Shown here one piece after another: positions 1 to 5,397 of a stretch of DNA of 6,428 bases. The position numbers and the translations under genes were made by a program. The stretch lies in assembly GCA_030594725.1 (NCBI GenBank), contig JAUVEQ010000174.1:1-6428 (forward strand), in the 5' to 3' direction. Source of the DNA: Methanobacteriota archaeon. Lineage in GTDB: Archaea; Thermoplasmatota; DTKX01; GCA-020343715. The notes beneath the pieces were generated by a model that was not told the DNA's origin, did not search any database, and saw only the letters and a program-made list of their open reading frames with translations. Positions within the stretch are counted from its first letter, which is position 1; each line of letters opens with the position of its first letter.

Positions 1-1119
1 GTGGCATTCGCCAGTGGCGATTATCCTGACGTTGGACACTGCCCCGATGAGTTCAAGCTCGGACTGGCCCATCATCCGGATGGTGTAGTTGAGCGCGGAG
101 TTGAGCATCCCACCCACGATGACCAGCTTGCCACTCTCCAACAGCTCGATGTCGTACTGCTCGTCGAAGTCCTGAAAGACGGTGGCATTCCCGGTCTCGG
201 TGATGGTGAGCGTGGTGGAGCTCTTCACGGTGATGAAGAACTGTATCTTGAAATCGGAGGTTATGTCCTCATCCCCACCGTCGAACACACGGTCCTCGCG
301 GGTGTGGACCTTGATGGTGATGGATGCCATGTTGTTGTAGAGCTCGGTCTCCGTGGGCTCAACGCCCCAAACGTAGACGTACATGGTCCTCCTTCCGGAG
401 AAACCGGTGGTGTTCCAGACCACTGGAACGGTGGTCTGGCCCTGGCCGGGGATGGTGATGTCCGTCAAGGTGGCTATCAGCTCGCCGCCGCCAACGCGAC
501 CCTCCCAGATGGATACGTTGCATGCAGCGACATCGGCGGTGCCGGAGTTGTGGACTACCGCCCTGATGGTCACGTCGTCGCCATCGATCACGTAGCCTGG
601 GTCGGGGGCGGTGAAGGTGATGTCGCCGGAGTAGATGTACGCGTCGGGCCGGGAGTCCACGACGACCGGGATGGAGACGTTGTTGTTGCTCCAGTCCATG
701 TCCTGCTTGGCCGAACTCGGGCCGTACCAGGCGCGGAGGGTGAGGTCGTAGGAGCCAGGCACCTGGGGCGTCCAGTCGAGGGTGACATTCTCGAACTCAC
801 CGATCGACATCGTCACGAGGTACTTGTCCGCCACGATCACACCGTGGTCGTAGAGGGACATGTTGAACCCGAAGGCGTTCTGCTCTCCGATGTTGTAGAC
901 CAGGAAGTTCACGGTGGCGGGCACGCCCTCCACCAGGGGATCGGGTCCGACGGTCACGTCCATCGGATCGATGGACAGGTCGGGGGCAGGAGCGGCCCCC
1001 ACGGTGGGCATGAGCACTGACAGGACCATTATAAGGGCCACAGATACGGTGAGACTACCGATACTGACAGACCTGAAGATGCCCCTCGATTTCTTACCTA
1101 CGACATTACCTTTTTTCAT
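1..1119 (-). CDS. Secreted/surface protein with signal peptide and two CARDB-type Ig-like domains (3' end beyond window)
   Basis: The open frame starts at ATG 1119 on the minus strand and runs 373 codons to the window edge without a stop, so the C-terminus is missing. Residues 1-42 form a signal peptide: a basic start (MKKGNVVGKKSR), a hydrophobic core at about 20-37 and a likely cut after VGA42. Residues 47-153 and 158-270 are two related beta-sandwich units. Each shows the CARDB pattern: D-L/A near the start, a V-x-N-x-G turn (VYNIGEQNAFGF at 74; VHNSGTADVAAC at 190), a W-T/N-T strand (LDWTPQVPGSYD; VWNTTGFSG) and a closing NN stretch (DWSNNNVSIPV; ELYNNMASITI). From about 280 the sequence changes to short valine/threonine/isoleucine strands, possibly the start of a beta-helix or another Ig-like unit. 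Several N-x-S/T sequons suit archaeal surface glycosylation. CARDB domains occur in archaeal adhesion and surface proteins; the actual ligand is unknown. GAGGT lies 1 base and GGGTG 8 bases before the ATG. It is divergent from ftsZ. Confidence 0.87.
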   Translation of the reverse strand, partial: MKKGNVVGKKSRGIFRSVSIGSLTVSVALIMVLSVLMPTVGAAPAPDLSIDPMDVTVGPDPLVEGVPATVNFLVYNIGEQNAFGFNMSLYDHGVIVADKYLVTMSIGEFENVTLDWTPQVPGSYDLTLRAWYGPSSAKQDMDWSNNNVSIPVVVDSRPDAYIYSGDITFTAPDPGYVIDGDDVTIRAVVHNSGTADVAACNVSIWEGRVGGGELIATLTDITIPGQGQTTVPVVWNTTGFSGRRTMYVYVWGVEPTETELYNNMASITIKVHTREDRVFDGGDEDITSDFKIQFFITVKSSTTLTITETGNATVFQDFDEQYDIELLESGKLVIVGGMLNSALNYTIRMMGQSELELIGAVSNVRIIATGECH

Positions 1120-1208
1120 GACCTCACACCCAAGAGTGCTCCCGGAACTCTTACAGAGGACCCCCTGACGGGAGCCCCCAGACTTCTTTTCATAGCATTA
1201 GCCAAGCT

Positions 1209-1218
1209 CTATAAATAG
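1209..1218 (-). promoter_or_regulatory. TATA box (box A), probably for the CARDB surface-protein gene
   Basis: On the minus strand the sequence reads CTATTTATAG in an otherwise GC-rich setting. A BRE-like CAAAAG lies just upstream. A start about 25 bases downstream would fall near 1188 and give a leader of about 70 bases before ATG 1119. Because CTATAAATAG on the plus strand is also TATA-like, the box could in principle work in the other direction. No plus-strand gene begins at a suitable distance, so minus is preferred. Confidence 0.5.
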
Positions 1219-1310
1219 GTGACTTTTGGTTTCTCAGCAGAGATAATCTCTACTGGCTACCCTGGTTTTATGCCGAGAATCGACCCCTTTCTCCGTCCAT
1301 GTGCCCACAT

Positions 1311-1334
1311 GACCACGGCCCAAAGGGCCGTGTC
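1311..1334 (+). repeat. Strong perfect hairpin in the divergent region
   Basis: CACGGCCC (1314-1321), the loop AAA, and GGGCCGTG (1325-1332) form an uninterrupted 8-bp GC-rich stem. It could be lengthened by two pairs (GA with TC) if one C is bulged. There is no T-run after it on the plus strand, so a simple intrinsic terminator reading rightward is unlikely. It lies about 140 bases before the ftsZ start and could be a leader structure, a small RNA element or a protein-binding palindrome. Function is unknown. Confidence 0.55.
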
Positions 1335-1409
1335 GAGGAGGCGACATCCGGAACACGCCGCAAGTCGTACTAGCCAGGAGGTCCAGCTTCTCAGTATCGT
1401 CACCGAAGG

Positions 1410-1418
1410 GTTAATATT
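1410..1418 (+). promoter_or_regulatory. Possible TATA-like box for the first ftsZ
   Basis: GTTAATATT is the most AT-rich stretch close upstream of the first ftsZ. Transcription starting about 25 bases downstream would begin near 1440, leaving a leader of about 35 bases before the TTG start at 1475. The match to the archaeal box A consensus is only fair and no clear BRE precedes it. Confidence 0.35.
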
Positions 1419-1464
1419 CGCGTACGGCCTTGCCAAAATCAGTCGATGGGCGCGTAAGCGCAGT

Positions 1465-1470
1465 GGTGAT
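1465..1470 (+). promoter_or_regulatory. Shine-Dalgarno site deciding the TTG start of the first ftsZ
   Basis: GGTGAT matches the 3' part of the archaeal consensus GGAGGTGATC. It ends 4 bases before TTG 1475 (GGTG core to start codon: 6 bases). It overlaps the alternative ATG at 1469, which has no comparable site of its own upstream. Together with the alignment to the second ftsZ this favours the TTG. Confidence 0.45.
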
Positions 1471-1474
1471 GCAC

Positions 1475-2665
1475 TTGAAATCGATTATAAGCGATGCTTT
1501 AGACAGAGCGCAGGAGGAAGAGCGGCTCAAGAACTCCGTGGAGTATCCCACGGACCCCTCCATTTCCCCCGATGACATGGAACTGGAGAAGATACTGGAG
1601 TCGCTGCGGGTCAACATAAAGATCTTCGGATGTGGCGGCGGTGGTTCCAACACCGTCAACCGGTTGGTCGAGGGCGGCATCTCGGGTGCCGACCTGTACG
1701 CCCTGAACACCGATGCCGCCCATCTGCTCAACGTTCACGCCCCCCACAAGATACTCATCGGGCGTCGATGCACCAGGGGCCTGGGCGCCGGCGCCGAGCC
1801 CCACATCGGGGAGGAGGCCGCCAAGGAGGCCGAGGACGAGCTGCGCAAGCACATCTCCGGGGCAGACATCGTCTTCGTCACCTGCGGTCTTGGAGGCGGT
1901 ACCGGCACCGGTGCCGCATCCTTCGTGGCCAAGCTGGCACGGGACGCGGGCGCCCTGGTGCTGGCCGTGGTCACCATGCCGTTCTCGGTGGAGGGCCGCA
2001 ACCGCACCGACAACGCCGAGTGGGGCCTCAACCTGCTCACCAAGTTCGCCGACACCGTCCTACTTGTGCCCAACGACAAGCTGCTGGAGATAGCTCCCAA
2101 GCTGCCCCTGGACAAGGCCTTCAAGGTTGCCGACGAGGTGTTGATGCGTTCCATCAAGGGCATCACCGAGATCATCACCAAACCCGGCCTGGTCAACCTT
2201 GACTTCAACGACCTCAAGACCATCATGGGCTCCGGCGGCCTGGCGATGGTCGGCATCGGGGTGTCCGACGATCCCGAGGACAAGGCCAAGACCGCCGTGG
2301 AGGCAGCCCTGAACTCCCCGTTGCTGGACGTGGACACCGCGGGCGCGACCGGCGCGCTGATCAGCGTGGTGGGCGGCTCCGACATGTCCGTCTCCGACGC
2401 GGAGAAGGTCGTCATGATCACCTCCGAGCACATCAATCCCGGCGCCCGTATCATATGGGGCGCCTCGGTGGACCCGACCCTCGAGCACGAACTTCGGGTG
2501 ATGCTCGTCATCACCGGCGTCAAGTCCCGCCTCCTCGAGGAGCACCTGGAGCACGGCACCCCAGCGGGGGGTGCTACGGTGCCAAGGTACAAGCAGGTAC
2601 AGAAGCGGGCGGATAGCGGCTACGGCTCCTCCGACAACGATATCGGACTGGACTTCATCCGTTAG
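1475..2665 (+). CDS. ftsZ: Cell-division GTPase FtsZ (FtsZ1 type), first tandem copy
   Basis: FtsZ is the tubulin-like GTPase that polymerises at mid-cell to build the division ring. The product is 396 residues if started at TTG 1475. Residues 1-46 are a charged N-terminal extension. GTP-binding loops follow: T1 GCGGGGSN at 52-59, the tubulin signature GGGTGTGA at 140-147, and a PND motif. The T7 catalytic loop NLDFND (N241, D243, D246) keeps the residues that complete the active site of the neighbouring subunit. The core ends with MLVITGVKSR, followed by a 44-residue linker closing with GLDFIR, a probable partner-binding tail. It aligns with the next gene at roughly 64% identity by hand count. 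The wording VADEVLMRSIKG and VPNDKL is FtsZ1-like rather than FtsZ2-like, from memory of those families. It differs from the second copy at GCGGGGSN (versus GIGGAGCN) and EGRNRTDN (versus EGLVRMEN). The start could instead be ATG 1469 (two residues longer) or, less likely, TTG 1430. Confidence 0.95.
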   Translation: MKSIISDALDRAQEEERLKNSVEYPTDPSISPDDMELEKILESLRVNIKIFGCGGGGSNTVNRLVEGGISGADLYALNTDAAHLLNVHAPHKILIGRRCTRGLGAGAEPHIGEEAAKEAEDELRKHISGADIVFVTCGLGGGTGTGAASFVAKLARDAGALVLAVVTMPFSVEGRNRTDNAEWGLNLLTKFADTVLLVPNDKLLEIAPKLPLDKAFKVADEVLMRSIKGITEIITKPGLVNLDFNDLKTIMGSGGLAMVGIGVSDDPEDKAKTAVEAALNSPLLDVDTAGATGALISVVGGSDMSVSDAEKVVMITSEHINPGARIIWGASVDPTLEHELRVMLVITGVKSRLLEEHLEHGTPAGGATVPRYKQVQKRADSGYGSSDNDIGLDFIR

Positions 2666-2748
2666 AGGAACACCGTTCCACCGCCCCCGATTCGACTCGC
2701 CTAGCAGGGCGAGGCCAGAGCGAGCTCGCCGCATGGGTTTGATACCCA
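2666..2748. repeat. Cluster of small inverted repeats between the two ftsZ genes
   Basis: Four symmetric elements lie in about 80 bases after the first ftsZ stop: GGAAC/GTTCC (2667-2679), CTCGCC/GGCGAG with a 6-base loop (2696-2713), the palindrome GCGAGCTCGC (2720-2729) and TGGGT/ACCCA (2734-2748). GGCGAG at 2708 could pair instead with CTCGCC at 2725, giving two mutually exclusive folds. The last element abuts the TATA box of the second ftsZ. A role in 3' end formation of the upstream mRNA or as an operator is possible. No poly-T terminator is seen. Confidence 0.5.
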
Positions 2749-2760
2749 AATCTATAAATT
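2745..2760 (+). promoter_or_regulatory. BRE/TATA promoter for the second ftsZ and downstream genes
   Basis: CCCAAAT followed by CTATAAATT is a good archaeal BRE plus box A. A transcription start about 25 bases downstream (near 2782) would leave a leader of about 40 bases that contains the GGAGG site of the second ftsZ. The second copy can therefore be transcribed separately from the first. Confidence 0.65.
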
Positions 2761-2811
2761 CGCCGAAGCGATATAGTGGCTTGTTCCTATTAAACAGAAT
2801 GCCATCTATGA

Positions 2812-2816
2812 GGAGG
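2812..2816 (+). promoter_or_regulatory. Shine-Dalgarno site pointing to an ATC start codon
   Basis: GGAGG lies 7 bases before ATC 2824. An in-frame stop (TGA 2809-2811) sits just upstream of it, so the start must lie after 2811. No in-frame ATG, GTG or TTG occurs before 3001, which is inside the GTPase domain. This leaves ATC 2824 as the best start. Confidence 0.6.
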
Positions 2817-2823
2817 GAGCCAC

Positions 2824-3933
2824 ATCAAGACCATCGTTAGGGAGGTTTTATCGCGCAGTCCCATCGAGGAACCACCAGCCTCGTCGGGATATTCGGGACC
2901 GGGAGCAGACGACGCAGAGCTGGAGAAGGTCCTTGAATCCCTGCGCACGAACATCAAGATCGTCGGCATCGGAGGTGCCGGTTGCAATACCATCAACCGC
3001 ATGGTCGAGGAGGGCGTTGCGGGCGCGGAGATGTTCGCGGCCAACACGGACGCCCAACACCTCCTGACCATCCATTCCCCCAGGAAGATCCTGCTAGGCA
3101 GACGTCTGACCAAGGGACTGGGCGCGGGTGCGCTCCCCCAGATCGGCGAGGAAGCAGCCAAGGAGGTGCAGGACGAGATCAAGGCCCACATGTCGGGCGC
3201 CGACATAGTGTTCCTCACCTGCGGCCTGGGCGGCGGCACCGGCACCGGTGCGATATCCGTCTTCGCCAAGATCGCCAAGGACCTGGGCGCCCTCACGGTG
3301 GCCATCGTGACCCTGCCCTTCGCCTCGGAGGGTCTCGTCAGGATGGAGAATGCCGAGTACGGGCTGGAGAAGATCCGCCACCTGGTGGACACCGCCATCG
3401 TCATCCCCAACGACAAGCTGCTCACTATCAACCCCCGACTTCCACTCAACCAGGCCTTCAAGATGGCCGATGAGGTCCTGATGCGCTCCATCAAGGGTCT
3501 CACCGAGATCATCACCAAACCTGGCCTGGTCAACCTGGACTTCAACGACATCCGCACCATCATGCGCTCCGGCGGCGTGGCCATGATCGGCCTGGGCGAG
3601 GCCTCCGACGAGGACCGCGCCACCGAGGCCATCAACATGGCCATCAACTCGCCCCTGTTGGACGTGGATATCAGCGACGCCAGTGGCGCCCTTGTGAACG
3701 TCACCGGCGGACCGGACATGACGGTGACCGACGCGCAGAAGGTCGTCGAGGAGGTCCACAGCCGTATTAACGCCAACGCAAGGATTATATGGGGGGCCGC
3801 CATTGACCCAGCCCTTGAGAGGACCATCCGCGTGATGCTGGTCATCGTCGGAGTGAGGTCCAAGCAGATCCTGGGCCCGGCGGGCCGTCGCGGCGGCAGA
3901 CCGGAGCACCTGGACGTGGACTTCGTCCGATGA
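2824..3933 (+). CDS. ftsZ: Cell-division GTPase FtsZ (FtsZ1 type), second tandem copy, apparent ATC start
   Basis: A second FtsZ, 369 residues from ATC 2824. The N-terminal stretch KTIVREVLSR aligns with KSIISDALDR of the first copy. The first ATG in frame (3001) would delete the T1 loop GIGGAGCN (48-55) and cannot be the true start. Other landmarks are GGGTGTGA at 136-143, PND, and the T7 loop NLDFND (N237, D239, D242). All GTPase residues are retained, so an active enzyme is expected. The core ends with MLVIVGVRSK, then a short 22-residue arginine/glycine-rich linker and the tail DVDFVR. The gene has its own TATA box and is followed after 37 bases by secE, with no promoter seen between them, so the two are probably co-transcribed. 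Position next to secE is where euryarchaeal ftsZ1 is often found, so this copy is the likelier direct orthologue. If the ATC is a sequencing or assembly error, ATG at the same place would restore an ordinary gene. Confidence 0.93.
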   Translation: MKTIVREVLSRSPIEEPPASSGYSGPGADDAELEKVLESLRTNIKIVGIGGAGCNTINRMVEEGVAGAEMFAANTDAQHLLTIHSPRKILLGRRLTKGLGAGALPQIGEEAAKEVQDEIKAHMSGADIVFLTCGLGGGTGTGAISVFAKIAKDLGALTVAIVTLPFASEGLVRMENAEYGLEKIRHLVDTAIVIPNDKLLTINPRLPLNQAFKMADEVLMRSIKGLTEIITKPGLVNLDFNDIRTIMRSGGVAMIGLGEASDEDRATEAINMAINSPLLDVDISDASGALVNVTGGPDMTVTDAQKVVEEVHSRINANARIIWGAAIDPALERTIRVMLVIVGVRSKQILGPAGRRGGRPEHLDVDFVR

Positions 3934-3956
3934 AGGCATCCCCGCGGGTACCCTCC

Positions 3957-3961
3957 GAGGT
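3957..3961 (+). promoter_or_regulatory. Shine-Dalgarno site deciding the secE start
   Basis: GAGGT ends directly before an ATG at 3962 and 9 bases before ATG 3971. The second spacing is workable and the first is not, so secE is called from 3971. Confidence 0.5.
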
Positions 3962-3970
3962 ATGAGCCAT

Positions 3971-4228
3971 ATGGACATCCTTGAACGCACCTGGGAAGTA
4001 CAGGACCGCATGGAGAAGGGAGTTACCGAGCGGCTGCGATCCAACAAGTACAGCCGTGTCCTGAAGATGTCGGTGAAGCCCACTCACGACGAGTTCATCA
4101 AGACCCTCCAGGTCACCTTCGTCGGCATGCTCCTCATCGGGGCCCTGGGCTTCGCCATATACAAGTTGTGGACGGGAATGCTCGACCTCGTTGACACCTA
4201 CCTTGTGGACCTCATCCACCTGTTGTAG
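3971..4228 (+). CDS. secE: Protein translocase subunit SecE (Sec61 gamma)
   Basis: SecE is the small clamp subunit that holds the SecY pore together in the Sec translocon of the cell membrane. From ATG 3971 the product is 85 residues. Residues 1-26 form a charged, probably helical N-terminal extension. The family signature follows: RVLKMSVKPTHDEF at 29-42 is the amphipathic helix lying on the membrane surface, and residues 49-66 are the single membrane segment (VGMLLIGALGFAIY). A tail of about 19 mostly hydrophobic residues (to HLL) follows the membrane helix and is longer than I would expect. The gene sits between ftsZ and spt5, as in many archaea; 37 bases separate it from ftsZ and 55 from spt5. 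A start at 3962 would add three residues but would place GAGGT against the ATG. Confidence 0.9.
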   Translation: MDILERTWEVQDRMEKGVTERLRSNKYSRVLKMSVKPTHDEFIKTLQVTFVGMLLIGALGFAIYKLWTGMLDLVDTYLVDLIHLL

Positions 4229-4253
4229 GGCCATGCGGGGTTCCGGAAAACTC

Positions 4254-4262
4254 ATATAATAT
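4254..4262 (+). promoter_or_regulatory. TATA box upstream of spt5
   Basis: ATATAATAT is preceded by GGAAAAC, a fair BRE. It stands in a GC-rich stretch just after the secE stop. With the usual spacing, transcription would begin near 4282-4286, at or beside the spt5 ATG. It may therefore drive a leaderless or nearly leaderless transcript for the spt5-ribosomal block in addition to read-through from ftsZ-secE. Confidence 0.5.
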
Positions 4263-4270
4263 GGATGGTT

Positions 4271-4275
4271 GAGGT
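4271..4275 (+). promoter_or_regulatory. Ribosome binding site of spt5
   Basis: GAGGT lies 8 bases before ATG 4284 and fixes the start of the long acidic form of Spt5. It would be useful only on transcripts starting upstream of it, such as read-through from secE. Confidence 0.55.
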
Positions 4276-4283
4276 AGTTTACC

Positions 4284-4919
4284 ATGAGCCCAGAAGACGA
4301 CAAAGGGCCTGAAGGGAAGGAACCGAGCCTCGATGACCTCAATCCAGAGGCCGCCGAGGAGACCCCTGACACCCTGGAGGCCGTACCCGAGCGGGATGCC
4401 GACGGCAAGGTGGAGGACACTACCGACGAGATCGTCTTCGACCCCAACGAGCCGGTGTACGAGAACACCATCTACGCCGTCAAGACCTCCATCGGGCACG
4501 AGCGCATCGTGGCCGACGCCATTGAGAACAAGACCATCCGGAAGGGCGCCGAGCTCTTCGCCATCCTTTGCCCCCAGCCCATGCGCGGCTACATATTCAT
4601 CGAGGCCACCAACCCCGACGCCCTGCAGGAGCTGCTCAAGGGCGTCAAGAAGGTCCGCGGCATCGTCCGGGGCGAGGCGGGCAACATCTCCATGGAGGAG
4701 ATCGAGCACTTCCTGGCCCCCAAGCCCCTGGTGTCGGGCATCGTGGAGGGCAACATCGTCGAGCTCATCGCCGGACCCTTCAAGGGCGAGAAGGCCCGGG
4801 TCCAGAACATAGACGAGGCCCGCGAGGAGATCACCGTCGAGCTCTTCGAGGCCATGATATCGATACCTATCACCGTGCGCGGCGACCACGTCCGCGTCAT
4901 CGAGAAGGAGATGAGGTGA
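4284..4919 (+). CDS. spt5: Transcription elongation factor Spt5 (NusG family) with an acidic N-terminal tail
   Basis: Spt5, with its partner Spt4, clamps RNA polymerase for processive elongation and can bridge it to the ribosome. The product is 211 residues, longer than the roughly 150 usual for archaeal Spt5. The extra part is residues 1-58, low-complexity and strongly acidic: by count 21 Asp/Glu against 4 Lys/Arg. The NGN domain runs from about 61 to 145 (IYAVKTSIGHERIVADAI; PMRGYIFIEA at 99-108, which is the conserved core strand; VRGIVRG). The KOW domain runs from about 152 to 208 with VEGNIVELIAGPFKGEKARV at 154-173. GAGGT upstream and the lack of another ATG before the NGN domain support the long start. 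The TGA stop lies inside the GAGGTGA sequence immediately before rpl11, so the two genes are tightly coupled. Spt4 is not in this window. Confidence 0.93.
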   Translation: MSPEDDKGPEGKEPSLDDLNPEAAEETPDTLEAVPERDADGKVEDTTDEIVFDPNEPVYENTIYAVKTSIGHERIVADAIENKTIRKGAELFAILCPQPMRGYIFIEATNPDALQELLKGVKKVRGIVRGEAGNISMEEIEHFLAPKPLVSGIVEGNIVELIAGPFKGEKARVQNIDEAREEITVELFEAMISIPITVRGDHVRVIEKEMR

Positions 4920-4920
4920 G

Positions 4921-5397
4921 ATGCCCGAGATAGTCGAGGTACTGATCGATGGCGGCGAGGCCAGTCCCGGTCCGCCCCTGGGCCCCACCCTGGGTCCGAT
5001 GGGCGTCAACATCATGCAGATCGCCGGTGACATCAACAAGAAGACCGCGGCCTTCAAGGGAATGAAGGTCCCCGTGAAGATCACCATAGCCGAGGACAAG
5101 TCCTACGAGATCGAGGTGGGCACGCCACCCATCTCCGCCCTCATCAAGGACGAGCTGGGCCTGGAGAAGGGAGCATCCAACCCCAGGACCGACAAGGCCG
5201 GCGACATGACCATCGAGCAGCTCGTCAAGATCTGCGAGATGAAGGGGGACAGCCTCCTGGGTGCCACCACCAAGAACAAGGCCTTGGAGGTCACGGGCTC
5301 GTGCGTCTCGATGGGGATCTACGTCGATGGCAAGCCCCCCAAGGAGGCCCAAAGGCTTATTATAGCGGGCGCATATGACGACGCCCTAGGCGACTAG
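4921..5397 (+). CDS. rpl11: Large-subunit ribosomal protein L11 (uL11)
   Basis: L11 binds the GTPase-associated centre of 23S rRNA at the base of the stalk, where elongation factors act. The product is 158 residues, a normal archaeal length. The N-terminal domain carries the family's proline/glycine motif PGPPLGPTLGPMGVNI at 16-31, which faces the rRNA and elongation factors. The C-terminal RNA-binding domain begins near residue 72 and ends with the VTGSCVSMGI segment. The start ATG 4921 is one base after the spt5 stop, within GAGGTGAG, and a GGAG lies 10 bases upstream. Translational coupling to spt5 is likely. Nothing unusual was seen. Confidence 0.97.
   Translation: MPEIVEVLIDGGEASPGPPLGPTLGPMGVNIMQIAGDINKKTAAFKGMKVPVKITIAEDKSYEIEVGTPPISALIKDELGLEKGASNPRTDKAGDMTIEQLVKICEMKGDSLLGATTKNKALEVTGSCVSMGIYVDGKPPKEAQRLIIAGAYDDALGD

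Larger units (their letters stand above)
1120..1474. other. Divergent intergenic region between the surface-protein gene and the first ftsZ
   Basis: About 355 bases without a convincing gene. The half next to the minus-strand gene is its promoter and leader, including two G-rich stretches around 1157-1180 when read on the minus strand. The other half contains a perfect 8-bp hairpin (1314-1332) and an AT-rich TTAATATT box near 1411. Open frames crossing this stretch either run into the ftsZ coding region out of phase or lack a ribosome binding site. I saw no tRNA-like fold. Confidence 0.6.

Noticed and set aside
1..1020. A 339-codon open frame on the plus strand starting with GTG at position 1
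   Set aside because: It lies codon-in-register opposite the CARDB gene. Its product is a low-complexity mix rich in glycine, valine, histidine and aspartate, while the minus-strand protein has a signal peptide and clear domains.
1219..1575. A 118-codon plus-strand open frame in the divergent region running into the first ftsZ
   Set aside because: It has no ribosome binding site, an arginine-rich composition, no recognisable motif, and overlaps the start of ftsZ by about 100 bases in another frame.
1735..2592. Long minus-strand open frames opposite both ftsZ genes (also 2790-3863)
   Set aside because: Shadow frames of GC-rich coding sequence; serine/proline/arginine-rich translations without motifs, opposite well-supported FtsZ proteins.
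2681..2735. tRNA-like look of the GATTCGACTCGCC stretch in the ftsZ spacer
   Set aside because: No acceptor stem, anticodon arm or proper T-loop (GGTTCGAATCC type) could be built on either strand.
2571..2840. A small plus-strand frame across the ftsZ spacer ending at 2840, containing ATG 2808
   Set aside because: Arginine/proline-rich and out of frame with both ftsZ genes. ATG 2808 lies before the GGAGG site and is not in the ftsZ frame, so it would be the start only if a frameshift error were present.
3941..3948. CCCGCGGG palindrome between the second ftsZ and secE
   Set aside because: A lone 8-bp palindrome in GC-rich DNA is expected by chance; there is no T-tract or neighbouring repeat to support a terminator or operator.
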